Part shown: positions 43,460-53,599 of the stretch, one piece after another
Numbering within the stretch: the stretch's first letter is position 1
Layout of the letters: each line of letters opens with the position of its first letter
NCBI RefSeq assembly: GCF_030272615.1
Contig: NC_081406.1
Coordinates: 214,060,997-214,124,996, forward strand
Direction: 5' to 3'
DNA from: Cryptomeria japonica
Lineage: Eukaryota; Streptophyta; Pinopsida; Cupressales; Cupressaceae
DNA: 64,000 nucleotides
Translations under genes and position numbers: made by a program
The notes under the pieces: generated by a model
Databases searched by the model: none
The model's input: the letters and a program-made list of their open reading frames with translations, nothing else
Told to the model about the DNA's origin: nothing

Positions 43460-44251
43460 ATGATGAAGAAAGAGGGTCCTAAATTCAACAAAGATAACTA
43501 TAGGAAATGGAGCGATAGAATGAAGATTTACATTAAAAGTCTTGGTAGTTAGTATTGGGAGCATGTAGAAACTCTATATGTTGCACCTACTAGTACTTTG
43601 ATTGATGATTAGAAGAAAGAACAACAAGAGAATCATCAAGTATTAGAGGCTATTATCAGTTCCCTGTCTGATGTTGAATATGTAGATGTTCATGGTCTTG
43701 AAACTAAATATGAAGTATGGAAAAAACTTGAAGAGATTTATAGCGGTGATGTGCATGTAAAGCTTGCTAAAGAAGATAGTTTAAGAGGAAAGTTTGATAA
43801 CATGAGAATGTCTGAAGGCAAAAATATCCAACAATATGGTCAAAGGATTAAAGAGATAGTTGGTGAAATAAAAAGTACAAGAGGGAAAGTGGAAGATGCC
43901 ACAGTTGTCAGTAAAGTACTGAGAACCCTGGTTCCGATCTATGCTATTCAAGTTGTAGCTATTCAAGAGCTCAAATCCATTGACAAGACTAAGGTAACTG
44001 TTGACTCTATTATTGGTAAACGTACTTCTTTTGAGCTAAATGGTTATGATGGTAGTTTACAAAAATTAGAATCCGCATTCAGAGCTTCTATCTCTAACCC
44101 ATCTATGAGAAGAAGTAGAGATACTGACCATAGCTATGAATCTAGATCCAGCAGAGATGTTGATGATGAAGACAATTTAGTGTATCTTGAAGCATCGTTG
44201 GCAAAACGACTGGCTAGAGGCACTGGTAAATACAGGGTAAGCTACCGTTGA
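43460..44251 (+). pseudogene. Gag of element J
   Basis: A copia gag (UBN2-type) frame from ATG 43,460: KFNKDNYRKWSDRMKIYIKS, KYEVWKKLEEIY, KLAKEDSLRGKFDNMRMSEG, then the C-terminal helix-rich part. Two TAG codons fall near the start (about 43,550 and 43,610). A frameshift near 44,235 moves the reading into the zinc knuckle KYFACNKIGHIAGNC, whose first Cys is Tyr. It would form virus-like particles if intact. Confidence 0.88.
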
Positions 44252-45590
44252 AATATTTTGCTTGCAATAAGATTGGTCATATAGCAGGTAATTGTCCTAA
44301 TAATGAAAATGAATACAAGAGAGAAAAATTTAAGAAGTATAAGGGAAAAGGAAAGAGTGATTGTCTTGTAGCTATTAATAGTGGTATTATTGATGATGAA
44401 TCTGATGGTGATGCTAGTGAAGATATTGTGTTTGTGGCTATTAAGGAAGAAACATCTGATCAGAAGGCTCTAGTATCTAGGATGGATAACTATGATGATT
44501 GGATCATTAATAGTGGTTGTTCACATCACATGACTTGTGATTAGAGCAAATTTATTTCCTTGAAGGAATTTGATGGCAGTGTTGTCAGATTTGGCAATGA
44601 GTCACCCTATATGGTTAAAACTAAGGGAGTTATTTCTCTTAATGTGAAGAGAAGTGCTAACGATGTCTATTGGGTTCAAGGTCTTAAGCATAATCTTCTG
44701 AGTGTAGCACAACTGAATGACAAAGGATACCCATTGGAATTTAGACATGGCATGTGCAAAATCTTTGACAACAAAGGTGAATTTATTGCAACCGGTAAAT
44801 AGACCAAAGGTAATCTATTTCATCTTAATCCAAAAGTTAGCAACTATTTGATTGCAAAAATAGATAATAGCTGGCTTTGGCATAGAATATTTTGTCACAT
44901 ACATTTTGACAATATTGTTAAAGTGAGTAAGTCTAAGACAGTAAGAGGTCTACCTCAAATAGACAAACCGGTTAATGCTCTTTGTAAACAATGTCAGTTA
45001 GGGAATATGAATTCTTCTACCTCTGAGAGAAAGTCTTTCTCGGTAGAGAACTTGTTAGATTTAGTTCATATGGATCTATGTGGACCAATAAGAACTAGAT
45101 GCATTTTCGTGATAGATATTTCATGATCTTCACTAATGACTATTCAAGGATGATGTGGGTCACATTCTTGAAAGATAAAAATGAAGCTTTTGGTAAATTC
45201 AAGGCATTCAACACCTTAGCAGAGAAAGAGAGTGACAAAAAGATTAAATGTATGAGAATAGATCAAGGCGGTGAATTCACTTCTATGGATTTCACTAAGT
45301 ACTGTGATGATAATGGTATCAAGCGGCAACTTTCTATATCAAGGACACCATAGCAGAATGGTATAGCAAAAAGAAACAACCGGTCAATGGTTGAAGTAGC
45401 TAGAACTATGTTGATACAAGGAGGTGTGGCAAAAACATTTTGGAGCGAATTTGTAAGTACAACAGTCTACACAATGAACCGAGTTCTGGTGAAAAAGGTA
45501 AGGATAAGACACCTTATGAGTATTGGTATGGAAGGTCACCTAATGCTAGTTATTTCAAGATCTTTGGTAGTAAATGTTTCATCAAAATAG
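44252..45590 (+). pseudogene. Protease and integrase of element J
   Basis: The protease motif reads INSGCSHHMTC at about 44,505, where copia elements have Asp before Ser-Gly; Asn there removes the catalytic residue. Pre-integrase: WLWHRIFCHIHFDNI and CKQCQLGN (zinc-binding). After a frameshift near 45,100 the core continues with FTNDYSRMMWV and MRIDQGGEFTSMDFTKYC. The conserved Gln-Gln-Asn-Gly block has one Gln replaced by TAG, and the following catalytic Glu is Lys (GIAKRNNRS). Other stops lie at 44,542, 44,800 and 45,351. Inactive. Confidence 0.88.
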
Positions 45591-46768
45591 GTGATTACAT
45601 TGACAAGTTTGAAGCTAAGAGTGATGAAGTCATATTTCTTGGCTATTCTACCAAGAGTAAGGCCTACAAATGTTTCAATAACCGGACTCAAAGAATTGTT
45701 GAGAGTGCTGATGTTCATGTAGATGAATGTCCTGAAGTTTTAGAAGCAACCGGTTCAAAGAGAAAGGATGAAGATCCTTGTATTTTTCTTTTAGAAGCTA
45801 AAACAGTTAAATCTGAAACTAGTAAGGCAAATTCTGATGTACTTGGTCAACCAGAATAGATAATTTTAGAGGAAGAAGATGACGAAGAAGCTGAACTTGA
45901 GGAGAATGATCATGTTATTCCTAGATATGTGAGACTGAATCACAATCCTGAGCAGATTATTGGGGATAAGGATGCTGGAATACTTACTAGAAGAAGAGTT
46001 AGAGCGAACTCTTGCATGATCTCCACCTTTGAACCTAGAAGTGCTAAGGAGACATTTGGTGATGATCATTGGGTGAAAGCAATGGAAGAGGAATTGGATC
46101 AGATTGAGAAAAACAACAGTTGGACCCTGGTACCCCAACTGGTAAACAAGAATGTCATAGGTACTAAATGGGTGTTTAGAAACAAGTTAAATGAGGATGG
46201 TGTTGTAGTTCGCAATAAGGAAAGATTAATATGCAAAGGTTATGTACAAGAAGAAGGAGAGGATTATGGAGAAAATTTTGCACCAGTAGAAAGACTAGAA
46301 GGAGTAATAACAATACTTGCATTTGCATCTCACAAGAAGTTCAAGGTATACAAGATGGATGTCAAGTCTGCATTTTTGAATGGGATATTGGAAGAAGAGG
46401 TATATATCGAACAACCAGATGGTTATGCATTGATAGACAAAGAAGACATGGTATGCAAATTGCATAAAGATTTGTATGGATTAAAGCAGGCACCCAAAGC
46501 ATGGTATGAAAGGATTCATACACATTTGATGAAGATAGACTTTGCAAGAACCCGTGATGACAACAACATTTATCTCAAGTCTGAAGGAGATAAAATATTG
46601 GTTAGTGAAGTATTTGTTGATGACATTATATTTGGAGGTAATGATGTCATGAGCAATAGCTTTGCAAATGAAATGAAGAATGAGTTTGAGATGTCATTAC
46701 TAGGGGAAATAAAAATTTTCATAGGCTTGCAGATACATCAGATGAAGAATGGTATTTTCATTACTTAA
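45440..46768 (+). pseudogene. Integrase C-terminus and reverse transcriptase of element J
   Basis: 45,440-45,859: the integrase C-terminal region with YEYWYGRSPNASYFKIFGSK and FLGYSTKSKAYKCFN. 45,929-46,768: RT with WVKAMEEELDQIEKNNSW, GTKWVFRNKLNEDG, FAPVERLEGVITILAFASHK, KVYKMDVKSAFLNGILEEEV, LYGLKQAPKAWYERI and the intact catalytic VFVDDIIFGGN. The frame stops with TAA at 46,766. Confidence 0.92.
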
Positions 46769-46777
46769 TCCAAGTAT

Positions 46778-47565
46778 GTGAAAGAAGTTTTGAAGACTTT
46801 TGGCATGAGTGGTTGTAAACTTGTTGGAACTCCAATGATTACAGGTTGTAAATTGTCCATGGAAGATGCATCTAAGTTTGTAGATGAGAAGGAGTACAGG
46901 TCAATGATTGGCAAATTACATTATGTTGTTCACAGTCGATCGGATATTGCTCATGCAGTTGGTATTGTTGCTAGATTTCAGAAAAATCCAAAGGAATCAC
47001 ATCTGATAGCAACCAAGAGAACCTTTAGATATCTGAAAGAATAGTTAACTATGGGTTATGGTATCCATATGGTAGAAGCTTTGATTTGAAGGCATACACT
47101 GATGTTTATTGGGAAGGAAATATTGATTACTGGAAAAGTACTACCGGTGGAGCTTTCTTTTTAGGAGGAAGGCTAGTTTCATAGAGTAGTAAAAAGAAGA
47201 GTTGTACTTCACAATCTACTGTTGAAGCTGAGTATGTAGCAGCTTATATTAATTGCACACAAGATACTTGGATGAGACACATTTTGGAAGCTTTTAAGAT
47301 GAAAATCTCAGAACCTATCAAGATTTTGTGTGATAATACGAGTGCAATTAATATTTCTAAGAATCATGTTTTGCACGCTAGGACTAAGCACATTGAATTG
47401 AAGTATCAATTTTTAAGGGAGAAAGTTCCAAGTAAAGATGTTATGTTAGAGAATGTTTCTACCCAGGAGCAGCTTGCAGATATCTTTACCAAACCTCTTT
47501 CTAAGACCACTTTTGAGTATCTTAGAAGTCAGTTGAGGGTTGTCCCTCTTCATGAAATCAGTTGA
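46778..47565 (+). pseudogene. RNase H of element J
   Basis: Connection region (GCKLVGTPMITGCKLSMED, DEKEYRSMIGKLHYV), then RNase H with AYTDVYWEGNIDYWKSTTGG, SQSTVEAEYVAAYINCTQD, ILCDNTSAINISKNH and the terminal QLADIFTKPLSKTTFEYLRS. A stop at 47,042 and a change of frame before 47,272 disable it. The gag-pol end is at about 47,565. Confidence 0.9.
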
Positions 47566-47881
47566 GCATGATGCAGATTCCATCAGTCCCTGAACCACTT
47601 GAAAATTTTTACATGGATTGATGAAGGAGTGGATGTATTCCATAGGGGGAGTATCAAGTTGTAGTTTGTTGATGCACAATGAGATTTTGATAGTACATAT
47701 TTTACTTTTATTTTTGGCATTGCTGTTAAAGTGGGAGAAGAATTATGTGTCTGATTTGGTAAACTAGTGACAAACTGAAGACAGACAGAGTATGGTGTAT
47801 ACTCGGTAATGTAAACTAGGATTCCTATTTACCAATCACAACAACAATAAGAGGGGTTGATATTTGTATTGACATCAATTC
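47566..47881 (+). other. Element J 3' untranslated region
   Basis: About 316 bp between the polyprotein end and the polypurine tract. No gene is visible. Confidence 0.6.
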
Positions 47882-47893
47882 CAAAGGGGGAGA
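47882..47893 (+). other. Element J polypurine tract
   Basis: AAAGGGGGAGAT lies directly before the TGTTGG of the 3' LTR. Confidence 0.88.
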
Positions 47894-47894
47894 T

Positions 47895-49343
47895 TGTTGG
47901 TATTTTTAGATTGTTGGCATTTTGCATATAGATTGCATTAATGACATGTTGTCATTGATGTCAATTGAACCAGTGAATGATATTCATAATACCCTTGATG
48001 TTACTGTTGATATTGCTTTTGTCTTGTAACTGATATGATAAACTTTATGGAAGATGTTGTAAACTGGTATATGGTAGTTTGTAAGTTGAACCGGTGTATA
48101 AGGTTAAATATTTCTATGTTATGTAAACCGGTAAACCCTACCAGTTGTTTTGTGTTAAACCCTAACCGATCAAGTTTGTTGGTTTATGTTGAGTGGTAAT
48201 GATGGAGACATGTGTGATCATTGTATGAGGATAAGTTCAAATTGATTTGGTGCATTTGTTATCTTGGAAAGGAGAAAAGTGGATTTCATCAAATGCATAG
48301 CGCGTGATGAGTTACAAGTCTGATGAAGCAGTGATCATGGAGCGGTTGGAATTTTCTTGATTAATGTGAAGAGATTGTTATGATTTCTAATGGTCAAGAT
48401 TGTACTGACTTATTTATAATCTTGATGATGAGAATTAGGTTTCTGTTGTGTTACTGACCTAGTTGATTTGTATTTAAGGTCAATGAAGTTGTTTGTAAAA
48501 AGCGTTGGCAAAGTTGGCATAAATTAGTTGAGTGTGTGGTTGCCAAACTGATGGATGGATCTGTAGTTTGTGTAAAGGAAGATTGAAGCTTAAGAAGGAC
48601 CTGATCAAGCAGATGTAGTGCTATTAAGACAGATCAATAAAACTAGTTGTTTTCTAACAATTACAACAAAAATCAAAATACCCTAACCGGGTAAGCTCTA
48701 ACAAGCTTGGTTTCTTATTAAATCCTCTAAAAAGGTGGTCCATTAGTTTGGATTCTCAAATCCTCCAGTGAGGTTACTCCTAACAGGGTATTGTGATTTT
48801 CATCAAGACATATTTGTAAATCCCTTAACCGGGTGATTCCTAACCAAAATTAGTTCTTAATAGGACTTATTGTAAATCTTTAACAGGCTTGGCTCCTAAT
48901 AGGGTGAACTTCAGAATAGTTCAGATAGTTGTCCTTGTGAGTCTCATCTCATCGTGGTTTTTACCTATTTGAGTTTTCCACGTATATATATTTGTGTCTA
49001 GTGGTTAATGCTTTTGTGGTCATGATCTTATTTGTTGATTTGATTAATTAATTAATTATTCTCATAAGGCATGATAACTATAAGCATGAGAGATGAATAT
49101 GTTGATATTTGATTAAGCATTGTTGATGTTTACAAGATTGATGTTGTTTATTGTTAAGTTGGTATAATAGTCAAACTGGTTGATGATCGATTGATGTTGG
49201 TAATCTTTGAGACATTATCTTGACATAATTATTTATTGATAAGTTTATTTTGAGATTGGGAGTTTATTATCAATTTTTGAGTATACCAATTCACCCCCTC
49301 TCTCAGTATTCTACCAGATCCTTATTCTTTCATCATATCATCA
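47895..49343 (+). repeat. Element J 3' LTR
   Basis: 1,449 bp copy of 41,940-43,387 ending CATCATATCATCA, then ATCGT. Confidence 0.93.
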
Positions 49344-49490
49344 ATCGTATCTAGAAGGAACAAAGGGAGAAGTAGATGAAGAAGGAATATCCTTTGTAGG
49401 GAGATTATCCTTTCTATCATCATGCATATCCTCTTTGATAGGTTGAGAAGGAAGATCCTTATCATCTAAGGCCTCATATTGAAGTAGTCA
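49344..49490 (-). pseudogene. Gag upstream segment of element B, beyond the J insertion
   Basis: The minus strand reads YEALDDKDLPSQPIKEDMHD and then a Ser/Pro-rich stretch, in phase with the frame on the other side of copia J. It marks the upstream continuation of B. The rest of B (gag N-terminus, leader, 5' LTR) is not identifiable further right and appears deleted. Confidence 0.5.
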
Positions 49491-50303
49491 CTAGTGAGGA
49501 GGGACCTCAAAGAGATCAATCCAGACTGGTCAATAAGAGTAAATAGAAGGGAAACACAAAGATATGAAAGAGGCAATGCAAAATAGATTGTTTTATTTCA
49601 TTTAAACCAATTAAAACCAACCGGTAACAACTGGGTTACAACATAACTGGCTCATAGGCCTGGTAGAACAGGTCACAACTGGGACCTTGAGTCTTAAGAT
49701 CTATCTTCTATGCACCATCTTGCTACTTGATTATTTGATTGATTACATTATAATGCACAATTATAATTATATATATGATCCAAAGGGTCTAGTTAGGCCA
49801 AAAGGAATCAAAACCTGAAGATCAAGACCTAACGTGTAAAATAAACAAGGTCGACCTTTGCCAAGAGATTCCTCCAAAAAATCTGAAGGATGAAATGTAG
49901 ATCATAGGAAAAGGTTGACCACAAGCCAAGGAACATCAAAATAATTGCCCAAGGCTCTGCAACCTTTGGAAGCGGTTACGGTAGATAACCAAAATAGGTC
50001 CAGGCAACCAGTAACAAGAATTGTCAACCGGTAATAGGAAATTGTCAAGGAAACCGATAGAGATATCTTCCCATAAATGATTTAAATGTGATATGGTATG
50101 GAAATAAGAAATATGATCAAGTCTTCAAGTAGAATCCAACTCCATAGGATTTGGTGAGCCAAAATTGGGACACACAGAAAGAAAAGATAAAACTACAAAA
50201 AAAAAAAAAAAACATAAAGAAAATGTTTTTGGTTGATGCAAGATTGCTATGAACTGGGGATGCTCCTACATCAGACATCCAGGGTTATTGAAAAGTGAGC
50301 CTC
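49491..50303 (-). other. Possible chromovirus 3' LTR, no gene
   Basis: Non-coding. In minus direction it follows the chromodomain end of chromovirus I, and TGTAGGAGCATCC (reverse of 50,258-50,270) could be the LTR start by comparison with 2,606 of the other chromovirus. A run of about 16 A bases lies near 50,197-50,212. The far end against element B was not resolved. Confidence 0.35.
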
Positions 50304-50625
50304 TCACTTTTCTAGGGTCATAGGAAAACTAAGGCAGCCTACCTCTACCTTAGAAATCCAAGATGAATCTTCAACTAGTATATCCTTCCACTTCACAAGA
50401 TACTCCTTATATTGAGTACTCTGGATACTACGCCCAATCCTACTGTCCAAAATTTCTTCAATTTGATCCAGTTCCTTCTGTGGCAACGGTTTATCTAGGT
50501 CTACAACATTGTCATCACTGAATTTTGGTTCATGATACTCATGAAGATCTGCAATGTTAAACATAGGTGAAATACTTAGACTATTCAATAACTCCACTTC
50601 ATATGCATTTCCAGAACTAAACTTC
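50304..50625 (-). pseudogene. Chromovirus I integrase C-terminus with chromodomain
   Basis: The frame begins KFSSGNAYEVELLNSLSISP then FNIADLHEYHEP, the normal linker after gypsy integrase. The chromodomain follows: EEILDSRIGR, QYKEYLVKWKDI, EDSSWISKVEV. The cage aromatics (Tyr, Trp, Trp) are better kept than in the 2.4-kb copy. It is cut off at about 50,625 by copia G; the RT part of the same element resumes at 62,033. Confidence 0.85.
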
Positions 50626-51144
50626 AAAGGAGCACCAACCCCTACACAATTTTATAGGCTACAACCTAAAGGAGCTACAACCTCTACACTAAGAACCTAC
50701 TCAGTGTAAACAATATGAAAAACTCAGATAAACAAATAAGATCCTTTTTGCAAATGAAGTTTCACAACCTTTCAAAGCTTTTCACTGTCGGTTTCTATCT
50801 TACCGATTTGTATCAATTGAACACACACTGCAACTTCACCTTCCTTCTGGTTCTAACTCTCCTTAATATTCTCTCCCTCTATTCTGCCGAATTCAAATCA
50901 CACTTGGTCACTCTTTATTAGGTACTTCTTCTTTCAGTTTGTCACCCTTGCATTCTATGCTTACTCTACCAGTTTGTTCCTTATGCTAGTTTACCCTGCT
51001 TCCCCTAACTAGTACAATCTTCACTCATAAATACTTCAAGTGTTTTTTTTCTCTTCATCTTTCAGACAACAATTTCTCTCTTTTCTTCACTCTTTAGCAG
51101 CAACACTATCTATCTTTCAGACAACAATTTCTCTCTTCTCTTCA
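50626..51144 (-). repeat. Fragment of the element G 3' LTR with a duplicated junction segment
   Basis: 50,626 to about 51,115 matches 60,613 to about 61,110 of the complete G LTR (AGGAGCACCAACCCCTAC onward). Both LTR ends are missing. A 33-bp segment at 51,057-51,089 is repeated at 51,112-51,144 with one difference, exactly where LTR sequence gives way to integrase. Confidence 0.75.
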
Positions 51145-52145
51145 TTTAAAACTATTCTAGCCATTTACTTTACTGTCCTATTCTTCCTTTTTGCCAAACC
51201 ATTCTACTGTGGTGTTCTTGCTTATGAATATTGTCTCTAGATTCCATGTTTCTCACAATAGTCAATAAACTCATTTGAAGAATATTCTCCACCTTGGTCT
51301 GATCTTAAACACTTTATCTAGTGTCCACTATCATTTTCAACCATCCTTCTAAAAATCTTGAATCTTTCAAATGCCTATGATTTTTTATGCCAAAATGTCA
51401 CCTAGGTCATCCTTGAGTAGTCATCAATGAATAACATGAAGTATCTCTCACCGATCAGAGCCCTTGTCCTTGATGGCCCACAGAAATATGTATGCACTAA
51501 TTCTAGAGGTCTTGAGGTATTGTACTCTTTTATTTTTCAACTTACCTTGATTTGCTTGCCTCTGATACATTCATCACAAAAAGTACTTGCTGGTTTTGTT
51601 ATTTCTGGAATGTTTCTTACATACCGGTTCTTGCTTATCTTCACCAGATTGTGAAAGTTCACATGACCTAATCCCTGGTGCCACAACCAACTTTCATTAA
51701 CCTATCCCATCATGCATTGGGACTCATAGCATTCCTTTATATTGTAGACATTACAATCTATTCCCTTTCCTTCTGCCACAACCTAACCGATACTCTTCTT
51801 TCTTATCTGATAACCGGTAGAGTCAAATGTGAACTTGTACCCTTTGTCACACATCTGGCTTACACTCAAAAGATTATGCTTTAGTCCTTCCACATAGTAC
51901 ACATCATGAGCCTTAAGCTTTCCATCAATATTAAATGTGCCACGACCTTTAATCTTTGTGGAGTTGTCACCAAAACGGACAAAACCACCATTCCAATCAT
52001 CAAGCTTTATAAAAAATTGTTTGTCTCTGGTCATCTGATTTGAGCAACCACTATCAACTACCCACAAATTCTTCCTTTCAACATGTAGAACAGTCTGTAC
52101 AATCAAGCTTGACACTATCTTATTCTTCTCCTTCTCTATCCAAAC
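51145..52145 (-). pseudogene. Protease and integrase fragment of element G
   Basis: The protease is intact in its motif, WVVDSGCSNQMTRD (about 52,055), followed by DDWNGGFVRFGDNS and YYVEGLKHNLLSVSQMCD (open to 51,783). Integrase core blocks are readable at 51,390-51,145: LRSDQGGEYSSNEFIDYC, then a Gln-to-stop change in the Gln-Gln-Asn-Gly block and NGLAKRKNR, where the catalytic Glu is Lys. The reading ends within the next helix at about 51,145. Confidence 0.8.
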
Positions 52146-52537
52146 CTATTTCTCTTCTTTTTTTCCCTCTTCTGTCATCTTATGTTCCGGTTTAGACTTT
52201 ATCTTTTGATCTGGTACTATTTTTTTTTGCTCACGAGTTCTTAGCTTACAATGCCTTGCTATGTGACCAAAATTTTGACACTTGTAACATTTTACATTAC
52301 CATTGAAATATGTATCTAAATCATTCTTGTAAGACATCTGCACACTTCTCCTACACTCATAACTCTTATGACCAAACTCATTGCAATTATAGAAAGTGAC
52401 ATTTGTACCTTGTAATGCAACAATTGAGTTTCTACTCTCAAAACTAGGGTTTTCATTCATTTTCCTACAGTTTTCTATTCTATGACCAAACTTATTACAC
52501 TGGTGATAATAACCATGAAAGTTTGGAACATACTGGT
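52146..52537 (-). pseudogene. Zinc-knuckle part of element G gag, downstream of insertion F
   Basis: Three CCHC-type units in one frame: HQCNKFGHRIENC (first Cys out of place), FYNCNEFGHKSYEC (first Cys replaced) and CYKCQNFGHIARHC (complete). A lysine-rich tail follows. The upstream part of the same gag continues at 58,399, on the far side of element F. Confidence 0.8.
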
Positions 52538-53430
52538 TGTTAGGGTACCCACAGATATTGAGAGGGGGGGGTGAATTAGTATCTGACTAGTAATGAGATT
52601 TTCTTAAAACTGAACATGCAGAGCATAAAGTAACAGTATATTGGTATACAAGAATTAATGTAAATAACAGAATCAAAAACATCCACATGAAAAGAACACC
52701 ATAACACAAGATGTTTAACGAGGAAAACCAGTGTGGGAAAAACCTCGGTGGGATTTGTGACCCACAATATTCACTTACTGGCCAATAAGAGAATATTACT
52801 TACAATAGGGGCCTGGACATGCAGGAAGGCCAACTGCCTAGAGCACACAACTCAATAAGAAGTCACACTGACTTACAATGAGGATTATGCAAATCCAATG
52901 ATCTGTATTGCTTTACAATAGCATCTTTAATGCTAGATTCAGTACCGGTTCTTGCTCCATTCTTTACATATATCCTTGACCTACAATTCGCACATTAGGT
53001 CTGCCTTATAATTTTCTTTATGCTTCCTATCCATATCCTACAAATGTTTACAATGATCTCTTTTATATACAAGAGTCATTTTACAATTTGCCAAGTCATC
53101 TTACAATAATAAACAAAATATTACATGTCAAAAATCCTGTTGGCCTCTGTGCCGGTGTCGGTGTAGAGTGATCTTGCTGATGTTGGTATAATGTCTTGCT
53201 TGAATAATGCTTTACCGGTATAATGTCATGCCGGTGCCATAGGATTACAAGGTTTCTTGTGTAATTCTTTTCCAGTATAATGTCTTGCCGGTGCCATAGG
53301 ATTGCAAGGTTGCCTATGTAATGCTTTGCCAGTATAATGTCTTGCCGGTGCCATAGGAGTGCAAGGTTGCCATCAATGACAAAACCTTCAATCACACACA
53401 ATCTCTCATTGGAGTGTCCATATGCCAACA
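52538..53430 (-). repeat. Element F 3' LTR
   Basis: 893 bp. The + strand left end has the G-run GAGAGGGGGGGGTGAATTAG at about 52,559. Tandem 57-bp units fill 53,229-53,371. It differs from the other LTR at several percent of positions, most in the first 120 bp. Confidence 0.92.
53229..53371 (-). repeat. 57-bp tandem repeat in the F 3' LTR
   Basis: Two full units and a half unit (53,229; 53,286; 53,343) built on TGCCGGTGCCATAGGATT. The same array is at 58,192-58,334 in the other LTR. The unit length is a multiple of three, so a translated frame stays open through it. Confidence 0.88.
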
Positions 53431-53445
53431 ATCTCCCCCTTTGGC
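53431..53445 (-). other. Element F polypurine tract
   Basis: The minus strand reads GCCAAAGGGGGAGAT against the LTR. Confidence 0.88.
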
Positions 53446-53599
53446 ATTGATGGCAACACTCATGAGAAATTTCAAAAAGATATCCAAAAATGTGTAGACA
53501 AAAAATGTTACCAAAAATGCGAGAACTCCCCCTGAGCATATGATCCCTGTGTTTTTGAATTTTCTCATTTTACTACTCCCCCTTTGGCATCAATGACAA

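Larger units (their letters stand above)
41940..49343 (+). mobile_element. Element J: full-length Ty1/copia element
   Basis: 7.4 kb with LTRs of 1,448 and 1,449 bp, both TGTTGGTATT...TCATCA. The flanking 5 bp are ATCAT and ATCGT, a duplication with one later change. The Met-tRNA primer site, gag, protease, integrase, RT, RNase H and polypurine tract are in copia order (integrase before RT). Roughly 20 differences in the first 240 bases of the two LTRs make it clearly older than A or H. At least three frameshifts and many stops disable it. It sits inside the minus-strand gag frame of element B. Confidence 0.93.
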
